From an uncultured bacterium (GTDB lineage: Bacteria > Cyanobacteriota > Vampirovibrionia > Gastranaerophilales > Gastranaerophilaceae), in contig CAIPUE010000018.1 in NCBI GenBank assembly GCA_903868125.1, positions 1-64,000 on the forward strand: DNA of 64,000 nt. Reading direction: 5' to 3'. Shown here one piece after another: positions 27,566 through 35,791 of the stretch (position 1 is its first letter; each line of letters begins with the position of its first letter). The notes below the pieces were generated by a model that was given only the letters and a program-made list of their open reading frames with translations, ran no database searches and was not told where the DNA came from. A program made the translations under genes and the position numbers.

Positions 27566-28672
27566 ATGCTTAAGAAAATGACGATATTAGACAGATATAT
27601 TTTAAGGCAGGTCATTGAAATGTTTATTATGGGTGTTTTTGTTTTCACTTCCATAATTTTCGCTTCGGATACCTTTATTACCTTGATAAGACAGATTGCA
27701 CTTTACGGAATCCCTTTTAAAGTGGCATTAATGATAATTATTTTGAATTTACCATCCGTTTTTGTAATGACAATACCAATGGGGGTTTTATTGGCAACGG
27801 TAATGACATTGAATAGATTAAGCTTGGCGTCTGAAATTACAGTCATGCGCTCTTGCGGAATCGGTTTAAACAGAATTGCAAAACCAATATTTATCTTTGC
27901 GTTGATAATGTCTATCGCCAGTTTTTTTATTAATGAAACAATTGTTCCGATTACCACAAAACAGTCTAAAGATTTAGCATTATGGGCATTGGGGCAGAAA
28001 AATATTCCTGAAGGAAAACAAAATTTTATTTTCAAGGAGTTGCAAAACAACGGAACTCTGAAGCGGTTGTTTTATGTTGGACACTGCAAAAACAAGGTTT
28101 TGCATAATATTACTGTTTTGGATTTGTCAAAGCCCGATACAATTCAGGTACTTCAAGCTCAAGACGGTTCAACGTCGCCTGCAGGTTGGCAATTTAACAG
28201 AGGTGCCATTTATACAGTTGCCCAAGAGGGAGAAATTCTTAATACAACTTTCTTTGAAAATTCTGTTGCCCAGTTCGGAATTGATTTGTCAAATGAACTA
28301 AAACAAAATGTCGCTAAGGAACATAATTTTGTTTCACTGTTAAATTATATAAGGCAACATCCCGATAAAATTTCGGAACAAAGAAATCTTTATCTGGTTT
28401 CGTTGTACGATAAAATAGCTTTGCCGCTGACTACAATTGTTTTGGTTTTGGTTGGGGTTCCACTGGCAATCACTCCACCAAGAGTCAGATATAACAGGGG
28501 GTTCTTGTTTAGTATATTAATAATATTCACTTATTATTTAATAAGGGCACTGTCTATTTCCTTTGGAGAAGCAGGTTCCTTGTCGCCTTTTCTTGCGGCT
28601 TGGATGGCTAATATTTTACTTTTGATAACGGGTACTGTTTTATATTATAGAAAAGTTTACACAATTAATTAA
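27566..28672 (+). CDS. LptF/LptG-family LPS export permease
   Basis: LptF and LptG form the inner-membrane part of the LptB2FG transporter that extracts LPS and hands it to LptC. The 368-aa protein has the YjgP/YjgQ layout: three N-terminal membrane segments (about 12-120, with TIPMGVLLATVMTLNRLSLASEITVMRSCG), a beta-jellyroll periplasmic domain (about 130-265) and three more C-terminal segments (about 290-360, with LVGVPLAITPPR). Only one copy is visible, so F and G cannot be distinguished. It has no ribosome site: the -10 box TAGAAT ends 6 nt before the ATG. Confidence 0.9.
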   Translation: MLKKMTILDRYILRQVIEMFIMGVFVFTSIIFASDTFITLIRQIALYGIPFKVALMIIILNLPSVFVMTIPMGVLLATVMTLNRLSLASEITVMRSCGIGLNRIAKPIFIFALIMSIASFFINETIVPITTKQSKDLALWALGQKNIPEGKQNFIFKELQNNGTLKRLFYVGHCKNKVLHNITVLDLSKPDTIQVLQAQDGSTSPAGWQFNRGAIYTVAQEGEILNTTFFENSVAQFGIDLSNELKQNVAKEHNFVSLLNYIRQHPDKISEQRNLYLVSLYDKIALPLTTIVLVLVGVPLAITPPRVRYNRGFLFSILIIFTYYLIRALSISFGEAGSLSPFLAAWMANILLLITGTVLYYRKVYTIN

Positions 28673-28686
28673 TTACATCTGATTTT

Positions 28687-29118
28687 CTAGTCTTTTTGCA
28701 AGTCTTTAGCAATTTGATAAAATATATTGTGTATAACCGCAGCTCCAACTGTTAACCCAACTCCGACAGATACAAATGTCTTTGTAGGTCTAATACTTTT
28801 TGTAAATGCCTCAAGAAATTTTTCAGCAACTTTTTTTGTTATTTTAACACTATTTTTGATTTCTGATAGCAAAATTTTGTTTATTTCTTTAATTTTTGAG
28901 CTCGATAATTTATTATCCTGTAAACGGACAAAAACATCTACCTCGTCGAGATTGATGTTTTTGATTTTAATTAAAGTTGCATTGTATCTTTTGTCTTTTT
29001 CTTGGGTAGTAAGAGGGATTGCCCATTTTAAAGCATATCCTCCAATGGCACCAATTGCGGCAGCTTTGGTATAGCTTATTCTTCCCGAATTATTATTTTG
29101 TACTACTTCTACTGCCAT
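28687..29118 (-). CDS. Small membrane protein of unknown function
   Basis: I do not recognise this 143-aa protein. Residues 15-32 (SYTKAAAIGAIGGYALKW) form a Gly/Ala-rich possible membrane segment. Residues 45-105 are a charged helical region rich in Lys. Residues 113-133 (FVSVGVGLTVGAAVIHNIFY) form a second hydrophobic segment. There is no clear signal-peptidase site. It faces the lptF/G gene tail to tail and sits behind the sugar-phosphate transferase on the same strand, 92 nt away from its stop. Confidence 0.7.
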   Translation of the reverse strand: MAVEVVQNNNSGRISYTKAAAIGAIGGYALKWAIPLTTQEKDKRYNATLIKIKNINLDEVDVFVRLQDNKLSSSKIKEINKILLSEIKNSVKITKKVAEKFLEAFTKSIRPTKTFVSVGVGLTVGAAVIHNIFYQIAKDLQKD

Positions 29119-29210
29119 AGCTAATAAACCTCTACTTAACTAAGTTGCAATTAATTATTCAATTTTAACCCTCAAAATTTTTATTAAATTTTTACCAGTT
29201 TATCACATGT

Positions 29211-30245
29211 CTATTTTTTTGTCAAGTGATTTATCAAGCTGAGAATAAACATGATAACAACAAGCGCAATTATATATATAACATAATGTTTAATAGAGCC
29301 GACAAAGTAAGAGGCAATGGCTCCTGCAACAATTGCAATGGAAGTTAAAATGGCAACGGTCATGTTTTGGCTAAAACCGGCTTTTAGTAATTTATGGTGA
29401 ATATGCTCAGAATCGGCAACAAAAGGCGATTTCCCCTTGGAAATTCTTCTTAAAGATGCATAAGTAATATCAATAATAGGTACTGCAAGAACAACGAAAG
29501 GAAGCATAATGGCCAAAGTAGCCACTTTCATAACTCCTGTAATAGAGAGAGTGGCAAGTAAAAATCCCGCAAATAACGCCCCTGAGTCACCCATAAATAT
29601 TTTTGCAGGGTTAAAATTGTAGGTTAAAAATGCCAACATTGAGCCTGCTAAAATAAATGCTATTAACGCACTCATCGGATTTGGCGGCACCATCGCAACA
29701 GCAATTATTCCCAAGGTTATTGAATTTACAGTTATTACAGAGCCAGCCAGCCCGTCTATCCCGTCAATAAAATTCACGGCGTTACTTATTCCGACTATCC
29801 ATAAAAGCGTTATCAAATAGGAAAAATGTCCTAATTGAATAACTCCGCCAAAAGGATTTATAATAGAATCGATTTTTACCCCAAGCAAATAAACCAGCGT
29901 AGCAATCGCGATTTGTATAAATAATTTGAATTTTGCGTTTAAAGTATAAACATCGTCAACCAACCCAAGGAAAAACATCAATGAGCTTCCGAGAAGTATA
30001 CCTGAAAGCAAACTCCCGTAAGGGTAGTAGCTTAAAAAAACCAGAAACAAAAAAGTCAACATGGTGCTTGAAAAAATAGCTACCCCACCTAGTCTTGAAA
30101 TTGGTTTTTTATGAATTTTTCGTTCGTTTGGTTCATCAATCAACCCCTGCTTCTTTGAATAAGCAATGACTAACGGCACAATAAAAACTCCTAACAGGTA
30201 GGATATTACTGCTCCGATTATATGTGCTTCCGATAATTTAATCAT
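29211..30245 (-). CDS. Undecaprenyl-phosphate sugar-phosphate transferase (WecA/TagO/MraY family)
   Basis: The family moves a sugar-1-phosphate, usually GlcNAc-1-P, from UDP onto undecaprenyl phosphate at the inner membrane, starting O-antigen or other glycans. The 344-aa protein has about ten membrane segments and the family motifs GLVDDVYTLNAKFK, NFIDGIDGLAGSV, FMGDSGALFAGFLLA and HIHHKLLKAGFSQ. The HIHH motif is typical of WecA/TagO, not MraY. It is followed by glyA upstream on the same strand, 12 nt apart, so the two likely share a transcript. AAGGGA precedes the ATG. Confidence 0.92.
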   Translation of the reverse strand: MIKLSEAHIIGAVISYLLGVFIVPLVIAYSKKQGLIDEPNERKIHKKPISRLGGVAIFSSTMLTFLFLVFLSYYPYGSLLSGILLGSSLMFFLGLVDDVYTLNAKFKLFIQIAIATLVYLLGVKIDSIINPFGGVIQLGHFSYLITLLWIVGISNAVNFIDGIDGLAGSVITVNSITLGIIAVAMVPPNPMSALIAFILAGSMLAFLTYNFNPAKIFMGDSGALFAGFLLATLSITGVMKVATLAIMLPFVVLAVPIIDITYASLRRISKGKSPFVADSEHIHHKLLKAGFSQNMTVAILTSIAIVAGAIASYFVGSIKHYVIYIIALVVIMFILSLINHLTKK

Positions 30246-30257
30246 TGTTTTTCCCTT

Positions 30258-31493
30258 TTAATAAAGCGGGTATTTCAGGCAAAGTTTCAAAGAACGTTCT
30301 TTCAAATTCTTTAATCCCAGTTCATTATCCGACGAAAATACTGCAGATGCAATAATTTTTGCAACTTCGTTCATATCTTCTTCTTTAAACCCTCTTGTTG
30401 TTACGGCAGGTGTCCCAAGCCTTATTCCACTTGTTACGAAAGGACTTTGAGGATCATTTGGGACTGTATTTTTGTTTGCGGTAATCCCAACTTTTTCTAA
30501 AATATTCGCTATATCTTTACCTGTTTTATTATATTTTCTTAAATCAAGTGTCATTAGATGATTCTCAGTGCATCCGCCCACAATCTCCATTGCTTCGTCT
30601 ATAAGTCCTGTTGCAAGAGCCTTTGCATTTTTGACAATTTGCTCAGCGTAAGTTTTAAATTCCGGCTTTGAAGCTTCCAAAAGCGCGATAGCCTTTCCGG
30701 CAATAATGTGTTCAAGCGGTCCGCCCTGAACACCCGGAAAAACTGCTTTGTCAATTCCTGCGGCATGCTCGTCTTCGCACATGATAATTCCGCCTCTCGG
30801 GCCTCTGAGCGACTTATGAGTTGTTGTTGTTATAAAATGTGCATAGCCTGCTGGTGATGGGTGAACTCCGCCGATTACAAGCCCTGCAATATGAGCAATA
30901 TCTGCCATTAGATAGGCTCCAATACTGTCTGCAATCTCTCTAAATCTTTTAAAATCAATTATTTTCGAATAATTACTTGCCCCGCAAATTATCATTTTAG
31001 GTTTGTGTTGTTGAGCCAGTTTTGCGACTTCATCGTAATTTATGCACCCATTCTCATCAACTCCGTAACTTACCACATTGAAATACATTCCTGAAAAATT
31101 AACAGGAGAACCATGTGTTAAGTGCCCGCCGTTCGACAAGTCCATGCCCATAATTGTATCACCGGCTTTAAGTGCATATAAAAACACAGCCATGTTTGCC
31201 TGCGCGCCGCTATGTGGCTGAACATTAGCATGCCCGACATTAAAAAGTTTTTTTGCCCGTTCTTGAGCCAATTCTTCTATAACATCAACATTATCGCAAC
31301 CGTTATAAAATCTTTTATAAGGTTTTCCCTCTGCGTACTTATTTGTCAATACACTTCCGCATGCCGCCATAACGGCTTTTGACGTAAAGTTTTCACTCGC
31401 AATGAGTTCAATTGTTGTCTGCTGTCTTTTAAGTTCTTTTTCAATATATTCCGCAACCTGCGGGTCGACTTGTTTTATAACGTCTAACTCCAT
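30258..31493 (-). CDS. glyA: Serine hydroxymethyltransferase
   Basis: GlyA converts serine plus tetrahydrofolate to glycine and methylene-THF, the main one-carbon source; folP in this window makes the folate precursor. The 411-aa protein has the start [18 protein letters not shown], the THF site region [15 protein letters not shown], and the PLP lysine in [23 protein letters not shown] precedes the ATG. The next gene downstream is the WecA-like transferase, and a terminator-like hairpin (31576-31609) separates it from the LysM gene upstream. Confidence 0.97.
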   Translation of the reverse strand: MELDVIKQVDPQVAEYIEKELKRQQTTIELIASENFTSKAVMAACGSVLTNKYAEGKPYKRFYNGCDNVDVIEELAQERAKKLFNVGHANVQPHSGAQANMAVFLYALKAGDTIMGMDLSNGGHLTHGSPVNFSGMYFNVVSYGVDENGCINYDEVAKLAQQHKPKMIICGASNYSKIIDFKRFREIADSIGAYLMADIAHIAGLVIGGVHPSPAGYAHFITTTTHKSLRGPRGGIIMCEDEHAAGIDKAVFPGVQGGPLEHIIAGKAIALLEASKPEFKTYAEQIVKNAKALATGLIDEAMEIVGGCTENHLMTLDLRKYNKTGKDIANILEKVGITANKNTVPNDPQSPFVTSGIRLGTPAVTTRGFKEEDMNEVAKIIASAVFSSDNELGLKNLKERSLKLCLKYPLY

Positions 31494-31575
31494 TTATCCC
31501 CCTTTTTACACTCTATAATATATTATAGAATAAAAATAATATTTAACAATTTCGGCAATATTTCTCAATATTAAA

Positions 31576-31609
31576 AAGGGACATCTTTCATAAACAAAAG
31601 ATGTCCCTT
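31576..31609 (-). terminator. Terminator downstream of the LysM gene
   Basis: Positions 31576-31588 pair perfectly with 31597-31609 (core GGGACATC/GATGTCCC) around an 8-nt loop. On the minus strand it lies after the LysM gene stop and before glyA, with T-rich sequence following. Confidence 0.8.
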
Positions 31610-31633
31610 AAATTTGATTTTTACAATAGAACC

Positions 31634-32179
31634 TTACTCCAATGGAATGGTTAAAACTTGCCCAATTTGAAGGTTATTTGGATTAGACATCTTATTTGCT
31701 ACCTTAATTTTCTCAATCTTAGAATGGTCATATTTGCCATAAAATCTAATAATTATACTTTCTAAAGTATCACCGTTTTTAATTGTATAAGATTCTGTCC
31801 CCTTGGCAACTATTGTTTCGTCATTAGTTGTTTTATCAGCAGGGATAAAAGTTAATCTTGCTTTTTCTTTGACTTTTGCAGTTGGAATAATATCTCGTGA
31901 GCCTGTGCCTTGAACCGAAAAACTTAACAAAGTTGTCATAATCAACATTGCAATAGCACCTGCGATAAAACCTGTAGCAAGATAAATCCCCGGAGATTTT
32001 TCTTCTTTTTGGTTAACCTTAAAATTTTGCCATAACACATCCAGTTCTTTTTCTTTATTCGCACGAACATAAACGCCCGGAGATGCATCATAAGGCTGCT
32101 TCCTGTTTTTTGATAATTCCTCAAGAACCATCATTCTTTCTTTTGATAAATTTGATCTTCTTAACGTTGAACTTTTCAT
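31634..32179 (-). CDS. LysM-domain membrane protein
   Basis: The 181-aa protein has a cytoplasmic basic N-terminus (residues 1-60), one membrane segment (about 66-90, GIYLATGFIAGAIAMLIMTTLL), and one LysM domain at the C-terminus (about 129-180, SYTIKNGDTLESIIIRFYGKYDHSKIEKI...LQIGQVLTIPL). LysM binds peptidoglycan GlcNAc units, so it probably tethers the inner membrane to the wall. No catalytic domain is present. It may help cell-wall placement, but that is inference. Confidence 0.9.
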   Translation of the reverse strand: MKSSTLRRSNLSKERMMVLEELSKNRKQPYDASPGVYVRANKEKELDVLWQNFKVNQKEEKSPGIYLATGFIAGAIAMLIMTTLLSFSVQGTGSRDIIPTAKVKEKARLTFIPADKTTNDETIVAKGTESYTIKNGDTLESIIIRFYGKYDHSKIEKIKVANKMSNPNNLQIGQVLTIPLE

Positions 32180-32329
32180 AGAACCTCACCACTACTATTT
32201 CATTATAATTAACATGATATTCGCAAAATATACTTTTTGTCAAGAAATACACATTTTGTATTACATTTCTCAACATTTGAAACGTAAAAAAGTTTAAATT
32301 TAGTACTAAGCTTTTCTTTTTCGTTAATA

Positions 32330-32560
32330 AAAAAATTCCTTCTCACCTATAATGAGAAGGAACTTAAGTCCATAATATATTTATTGCATAGAAAGATTTT
32401 TTTAAAAGTGTAAGCTAGCAACATTTTAAACCAAACCCGCTAAAAGAAAAATCTTATCGCAACCCCGAAAAAGTGCTTGGATGAAACCAACTTACACCTT
32501 AATAATACACTTTTTTAAAGGGTTTTTCACCATCCTAAAGAGTAACATTCTATGCATGTA
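32330..32560 (-). ncRNA. Candidate structured ncRNA (6S-like rod) with terminator
   Basis: No protein gene fits this 535-nt gap (32180-32714). On the minus strand a terminal stem pairs TTCTATGCA at 32381-32390 with its complement at 32549-32558, enclosing about 160 nt. Inside, GTGTAAG near 32408 pairs with CTTACAC near 32491, with further local hairpins. The RNA would end at the perfect 10-bp hairpin 32336-32362 followed by a 7-T run (minus strand), a classic terminator. Length and rod-with-bubble shape fit 6S RNA, but I cannot confirm the family. No promoter is clear; a TATTAC near 32560 is weak. Confidence 0.45.
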
Positions 32561-32714
32561 ATAGTTAATAAGAATTAGGACAAAGGAGTTATAAAATTCT
32601 TATGCTTTGATTGTACCTCGTTATAAGTAAAACTTATAACATACTGTAGGCAATTTCGCTTGGTTAAATGTTTTTATATTGATATAGGATATTATTGACT
32701 GGGAGAATTTATAC

Positions 32715-33998
32715 ATGGGGGATTTGCAAATTGAAGCACCTAAAACACTTCAACCGCCTATACTATTAAATAAGACAAATACCATCAAAAATAGCGGACA
32801 TCATGCTCTTGTTTTCAACTATAAAGGTGGTGCTACACAAGATTCAATTCCCAAGCCGCTAATAGGTGAGTTTAAACAAGGGTTTTTAAGTGACTGTTGG
32901 CTTTGTGCAATTGCAAAATCCCTAAGCCTCGATCCTGAAGGCAATAAACAACTTTCCAAAATGATAAAAAAAGAAGGGAATAGTTATACCGTTACTTTTA
33001 CTAATGATGTTCAGTTTAAAGTTTCAGATAAAGAAATTAGTGATGAGAAAGTTCGCTTTCGAGACGGAACTCCAGCTCAAAAACCCAGTATGATTTATTT
33101 TATAACTGAATTCCCATTTGTCAAATTAAAACATAATCCTTATGTCACTTATTCTACTGGAGATAAAAATCTTCGTATTTTGGAAATTGCAGCAAATAAA
33201 TATATACATAAATTAGCAACAGAAAACGAAAAAAAAGGGCTTCTAAATAAAGAGTATGCATCAAAAACTTGCTTGGAAAATTATACTATATCTGAAAATT
33301 TATTATTTGGTGACTTGAGCCAATATACATCCAACTGTATAGACCTAAAAAAAATAAAAGCATCCGACATAGCAATGGTTGGTACAAATTCAGATTCAGC
33401 ATTTAATAATTTGATGAATAATGGAATTTCTCATCATGCGTATTCTGTAAAAGCAATAGATAAACATAATAATATTATCACACTGATAAATCCGCATAAC
33501 ACAAAAGATGAACCTTTATGTCTTTCCTTCGACGATTTTTATAAAAGATTTTCAATGGTAACATTAAAAGGGAAATATAAAGATACAATTACGCTTACTA
33601 ATATAAGACAAAATATAGATAATTCTGCTTTTATAAAAAAAACAATTCAGATTGCTGAAAAACAAGAACCTAAAGAACTTTCACAGGCCTATGCTTCAGC
33701 AGGTCCTAAGTTGCTTGGAGAGGCAGGAGAAAAAAAATTGAAGGCGAAATTCATAGCGAACTTGATTGAATACTCGTCAAAGGGGGCTGGGACATATGAT
33801 AATAGCTTTAAAGGAGCAATTTATAGTATTGATAGTAAGGAAATGTATTATTTGGTTGATAAATATCTTAAAAGCATCCCAAATCGGGAATATACGAGCA
33901 AAGACAAAAAAGAATCTATGATTGATAAATATATAGAAGAAGAATTTTCATTTACTGATAATGCATCTTTGTTAAAATATACAGCTAAATTTAAGTAA
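32715..33998 (+). CDS. Calpain-like (C2) cysteine protease
   Basis: The 427-aa protein has the calpain catalytic layout: Gln55 and Cys61 in KQGFLSDCWLCAIAKSL, His241 in ISHHAYSVKAI, and Asn259 in TLINPHNT. These match the Q-G-x-x-x-D-C-W, G-H-A-Y and N-P-W/H motifs of C2 peptidases. The N-terminal 40 residues are an unrelated extension. Residues 285-427 are helical and unknown. There is no signal peptide. GGGAG precedes the ATG. It appears alone, downstream of the candidate ncRNA and ahead of tRNA-Gly. A substrate is not evident; regulated cytoplasmic cleavage or secretion by another route is possible. Confidence 0.8.
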   Translation: MGDLQIEAPKTLQPPILLNKTNTIKNSGHHALVFNYKGGATQDSIPKPLIGEFKQGFLSDCWLCAIAKSLSLDPEGNKQLSKMIKKEGNSYTVTFTNDVQFKVSDKEISDEKVRFRDGTPAQKPSMIYFITEFPFVKLKHNPYVTYSTGDKNLRILEIAANKYIHKLATENEKKGLLNKEYASKTCLENYTISENLLFGDLSQYTSNCIDLKKIKASDIAMVGTNSDSAFNNLMNNGISHHAYSVKAIDKHNNIITLINPHNTKDEPLCLSFDDFYKRFSMVTLKGKYKDTITLTNIRQNIDNSAFIKKTIQIAEKQEPKELSQAYASAGPKLLGEAGEKKLKAKFIANLIEYSSKGAGTYDNSFKGAIYSIDSKEMYYLVDKYLKSIPNREYTSKDKKESMIDKYIEEEFSFTDNASLLKYTAKFK

Positions 33999-34057
33999 TA
34001 TTCAATTATATTACAATTTCATGGATTTTTTGCAAGAACCCCGTTAGAAAATTCTTA

Positions 34058-34085
34058 TTGAATTTTTTTTTGTTTGTATTAAAAT
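34058..34085 (+). promoter_or_regulatory. Promoter of tRNA-Gly
   Basis: TTGAAT (34058-34063) and TAAAAT (34080-34085) are 16 nt apart and lie 21 nt before the tRNA. A T-run separates them. Confidence 0.6.
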
Positions 34086-34105
34086 TAATTCAGTGATATT
34101 AATAC

Positions 34106-34177
34106 GCGGAAGTAACTCAATGGTAGAGTACCTGCCTTCCAAGCAGGTTGTTGCGAGTTCGAGTCTCGTCTTCCGCT
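34106..34177 (+). tRNA. tRNA-Gly (anticodon TCC)
   Basis: The cloverleaf is complete: acceptor GCGGAAG pairs with CTTCCGC at 34170-34176, with discriminator T at 34177. The anticodon arm ACCTGC/GCAGGT encloses the loop CTTCCAA (anticodon TCC, Gly), and the T arm carries GAGTTCGAGTCTC. CCA is not encoded. A T-run follows. Confidence 0.93.
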
Positions 34178-34260
34178 TTTTTAGCAATATTGGCTCTTCC
34201 GCTGAAGAAAAACAGACTAACGTTTTAAGTGATTTGTAAAAAAAGTAAGGGGGAAATATT

Positions 34261-34803
34261 ATTTTAGACTTTTTCTCAAAATATAATAATGAAACAATCG
34301 AGTTTGTCTTCGCTATTGTCGTAGTCTTTGTTTTATTCAAATTAATTGATGTTTTTGAGGAAAATATTAAAACCAAAATTCTTTTAAAACAATCCGACAC
34401 AACCATTTTAGGCTTTATGCCTCTGATTGATAAATTGCTCAAAATAACAGTTATTTTTCTTGCCGTTGCAACTATATTACAAAACCATGGTTACTCTATA
34501 ACTTCATTTATTGCAGGTTTTGGAATTACAGGTTTGGCTGTTGGTTTTGGTGCCAAAGAAACCATTTCAAATGTTTTTGGCTCGTTTTCGCTTTTGGCAG
34601 ATAAGGCATATAAAATTGGGGATTATATTGTGATTAATCAAGCAATACAAGATAAATCAGTTGAGGGTATTGTAGAAGATATAAACCTTCGTTCCACAAA
34701 AATCAGGTGTTCTGACGGGGGACTTTTAATAGTTCCTAATAATATTGTCGCAAATGGGGTTGTTAAAAATACAAGCCAAAAAACAAGTAGCCATGAATAT
34801 TAA
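34261..34803 (+). CDS. Small MscS-type mechanosensitive channel, non-canonical start
   Basis: The frame codes for an MscS core: an upstream membrane pair, the pore-lining TM3 GFGITGLAVGFGAKETISNVFGS, and the beta domain with GDYIVINQ, VEDINLRSTKIRCSDGGLLIVPNNIV. MscS channels open under membrane tension to release solutes. No ATG, GTG or TTG exists between the in-frame stop at 34246 and Met at 34417, which would delete the first membrane helices. Translation probably begins at ATT 34261 (or 34258), where AAGGGGG is well placed. The protein (about 180 aa) lacks the usual MscS C-terminal vestibule. It overlaps rlmH by 11 nt. A recent start-codon mutation is an alternative. Confidence 0.75.
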   Translation: MLDFFSKYNNETIEFVFAIVVVFVLFKLIDVFEENIKTKILLKQSDTTILGFMPLIDKLLKITVIFLAVATILQNHGYSITSFIAGFGITGLAVGFGAKETISNVFGSFSLLADKAYKIGDYIVINQAIQDKSVEGIVEDINLRSTKIRCSDGGLLIVPNNIVANGVVKNTSQKTSSHEY

Positions 34804-35263
34804 AATCATTGCCTTGGGCAAAATTAAAGAAAAGTTTTTGAAAGAAGGTATTTCTGAATTCTTAAAAAGGCTTACCCCGTATGCGAATATGGAAATTGTT
34901 GAAATTAATCCGCTTGAAATAAAAGATGCAAATTTAACCGCAAAAGTTTTGGAACAAGAAGCTGAAAAAATCTTGGCACAAATTAAGCCAAATTCTTATG
35001 TTATAACTCTTGAAATAAATGGGGCGAATTTTTCCTCAGAAAAATTCGCCCAAAAACTTGAAGAAATAGGCAATCAAGGCTACAACGAAATTGTTTTTGT
35101 AATCGGGTCTTCTTGCGGGTTGGCAAAAATTGTTTCAGAACGGGCTGATTTAAAACTAAGCCTTTCGAGCATGACTTTTTTACATCAATTTGCAAGGCTT
35201 TTGCTGCTTGAACAAATTTACCGTGCGTTTAAAATCCAAAAAGGTGAAACTTATCATAAATGA
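34793..35263 (+). CDS. rlmH: 23S rRNA (pseudouridine1915-N3)-methyltransferase RlmH
   Basis: RlmH methylates pseudouridine 1915 in helix 69 of 23S rRNA on the assembled 70S ribosome. At 156 aa it has the full SPOUT-fold sequence: MNIKIIALGKIKEKFLKEGI at the start, VITLEINGANFSSEKFA, the SAM-binding knot FVIGSSCGLA and the end SSMTFLHQFARLLLLEQIYRAFKIQKGETYHK. A longer version from 34745 adds 16 residues without a ribosome site; the ATG at 34793 matches the family start. It overlaps the MscS gene, so translation is probably coupled. Confidence 0.95.
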   Translation: MNIKIIALGKIKEKFLKEGISEFLKRLTPYANMEIVEINPLEIKDANLTAKVLEQEAEKILAQIKPNSYVITLEINGANFSSEKFAQKLEEIGNQGYNEIVFVIGSSCGLAKIVSERADLKLSLSSMTFLHQFARLLLLEQIYRAFKIQKGETYHK

Positions 35264-35279
35264 TTAAATTTATCCGAAC

Positions 35280-35765
35280 TTAGTCTTTTAATCCTTCTAA
35301 TCTATCTTCGGGTTCTGTTATGCTTGTTATTCTCAGTCCGAAATTATCCTCAATTACAACGACTTCACCGTGTGCCACTAATTTCCCGTTCGCATAAAGT
35401 TCTACAGGTTCGCCTGCGACTTTTTCAAGCTCAATAATCGAACCACGGGTAAGTTCTAAAACTTTCTTAATAGGAAGTTCAGTTCTGCCTAATTCAACCG
35501 TAAGTTGTAGTTTTATATCCATTAAGATTGCAAGATTTTTATTAGCTTCTCCTTGCATTTGTCCCAGCTCGCCAAAAGATGCAAATTTAACAGGCTGGAT
35601 TGTAACCGGTTTATCTGTCTCAATTTGCTGTGTTGGTTCCACTTCCTCATTCATATTCTCTGTTACAACTTCATCAAGCTCAACCTTTTCATCGGTTGGT
35701 TCTTGAGCCTGAGTAATTTCTTCAGGTTCTTCTTGTTTTAATTTTTCGTCCTTTTCCTTTGGCAT
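35280..35765 (-). CDS. fliN: Flagellar motor switch protein FliN
   Basis: FliN forms the bottom of the C-ring that binds CheY-P and sorts export substrates. The 161-aa protein has an acidic Glu/Pro/Gln-rich N-terminal half and the C-terminal SpoA domain (about 80-150, VELGRTELPIKKVLELTRGSIIELEKVAGEPVELYANGKLVAHGEVVVIEDNFGLRI). It is the last gene of the motA-motB-fliL-fliM-fliN operon, 26 nt after fliM. The two-domain FliY form is absent. Confidence 0.93.
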   Translation of the reverse strand: MPKEKDEKLKQEEPEEITQAQEPTDEKVELDEVVTENMNEEVEPTQQIETDKPVTIQPVKFASFGELGQMQGEANKNLAILMDIKLQLTVELGRTELPIKKVLELTRGSIIELEKVAGEPVELYANGKLVAHGEVVVIEDNFGLRITSITEPEDRLEGLKD

Positions 35766-35791
35766 TTAAAAACCCTTTCTATACTTAATCA

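Noticed and set aside
34044-34442. 132-aa minus-strand frame over tRNA-Gly
   Set aside because: It runs antisense to the tRNA and to the MscS coding sequence.
34417-34803. First Met as the start of the MscS gene
   Set aside because: It would remove the membrane helices before TM3 and has no ribosome site; coding sequence clearly extends upstream.
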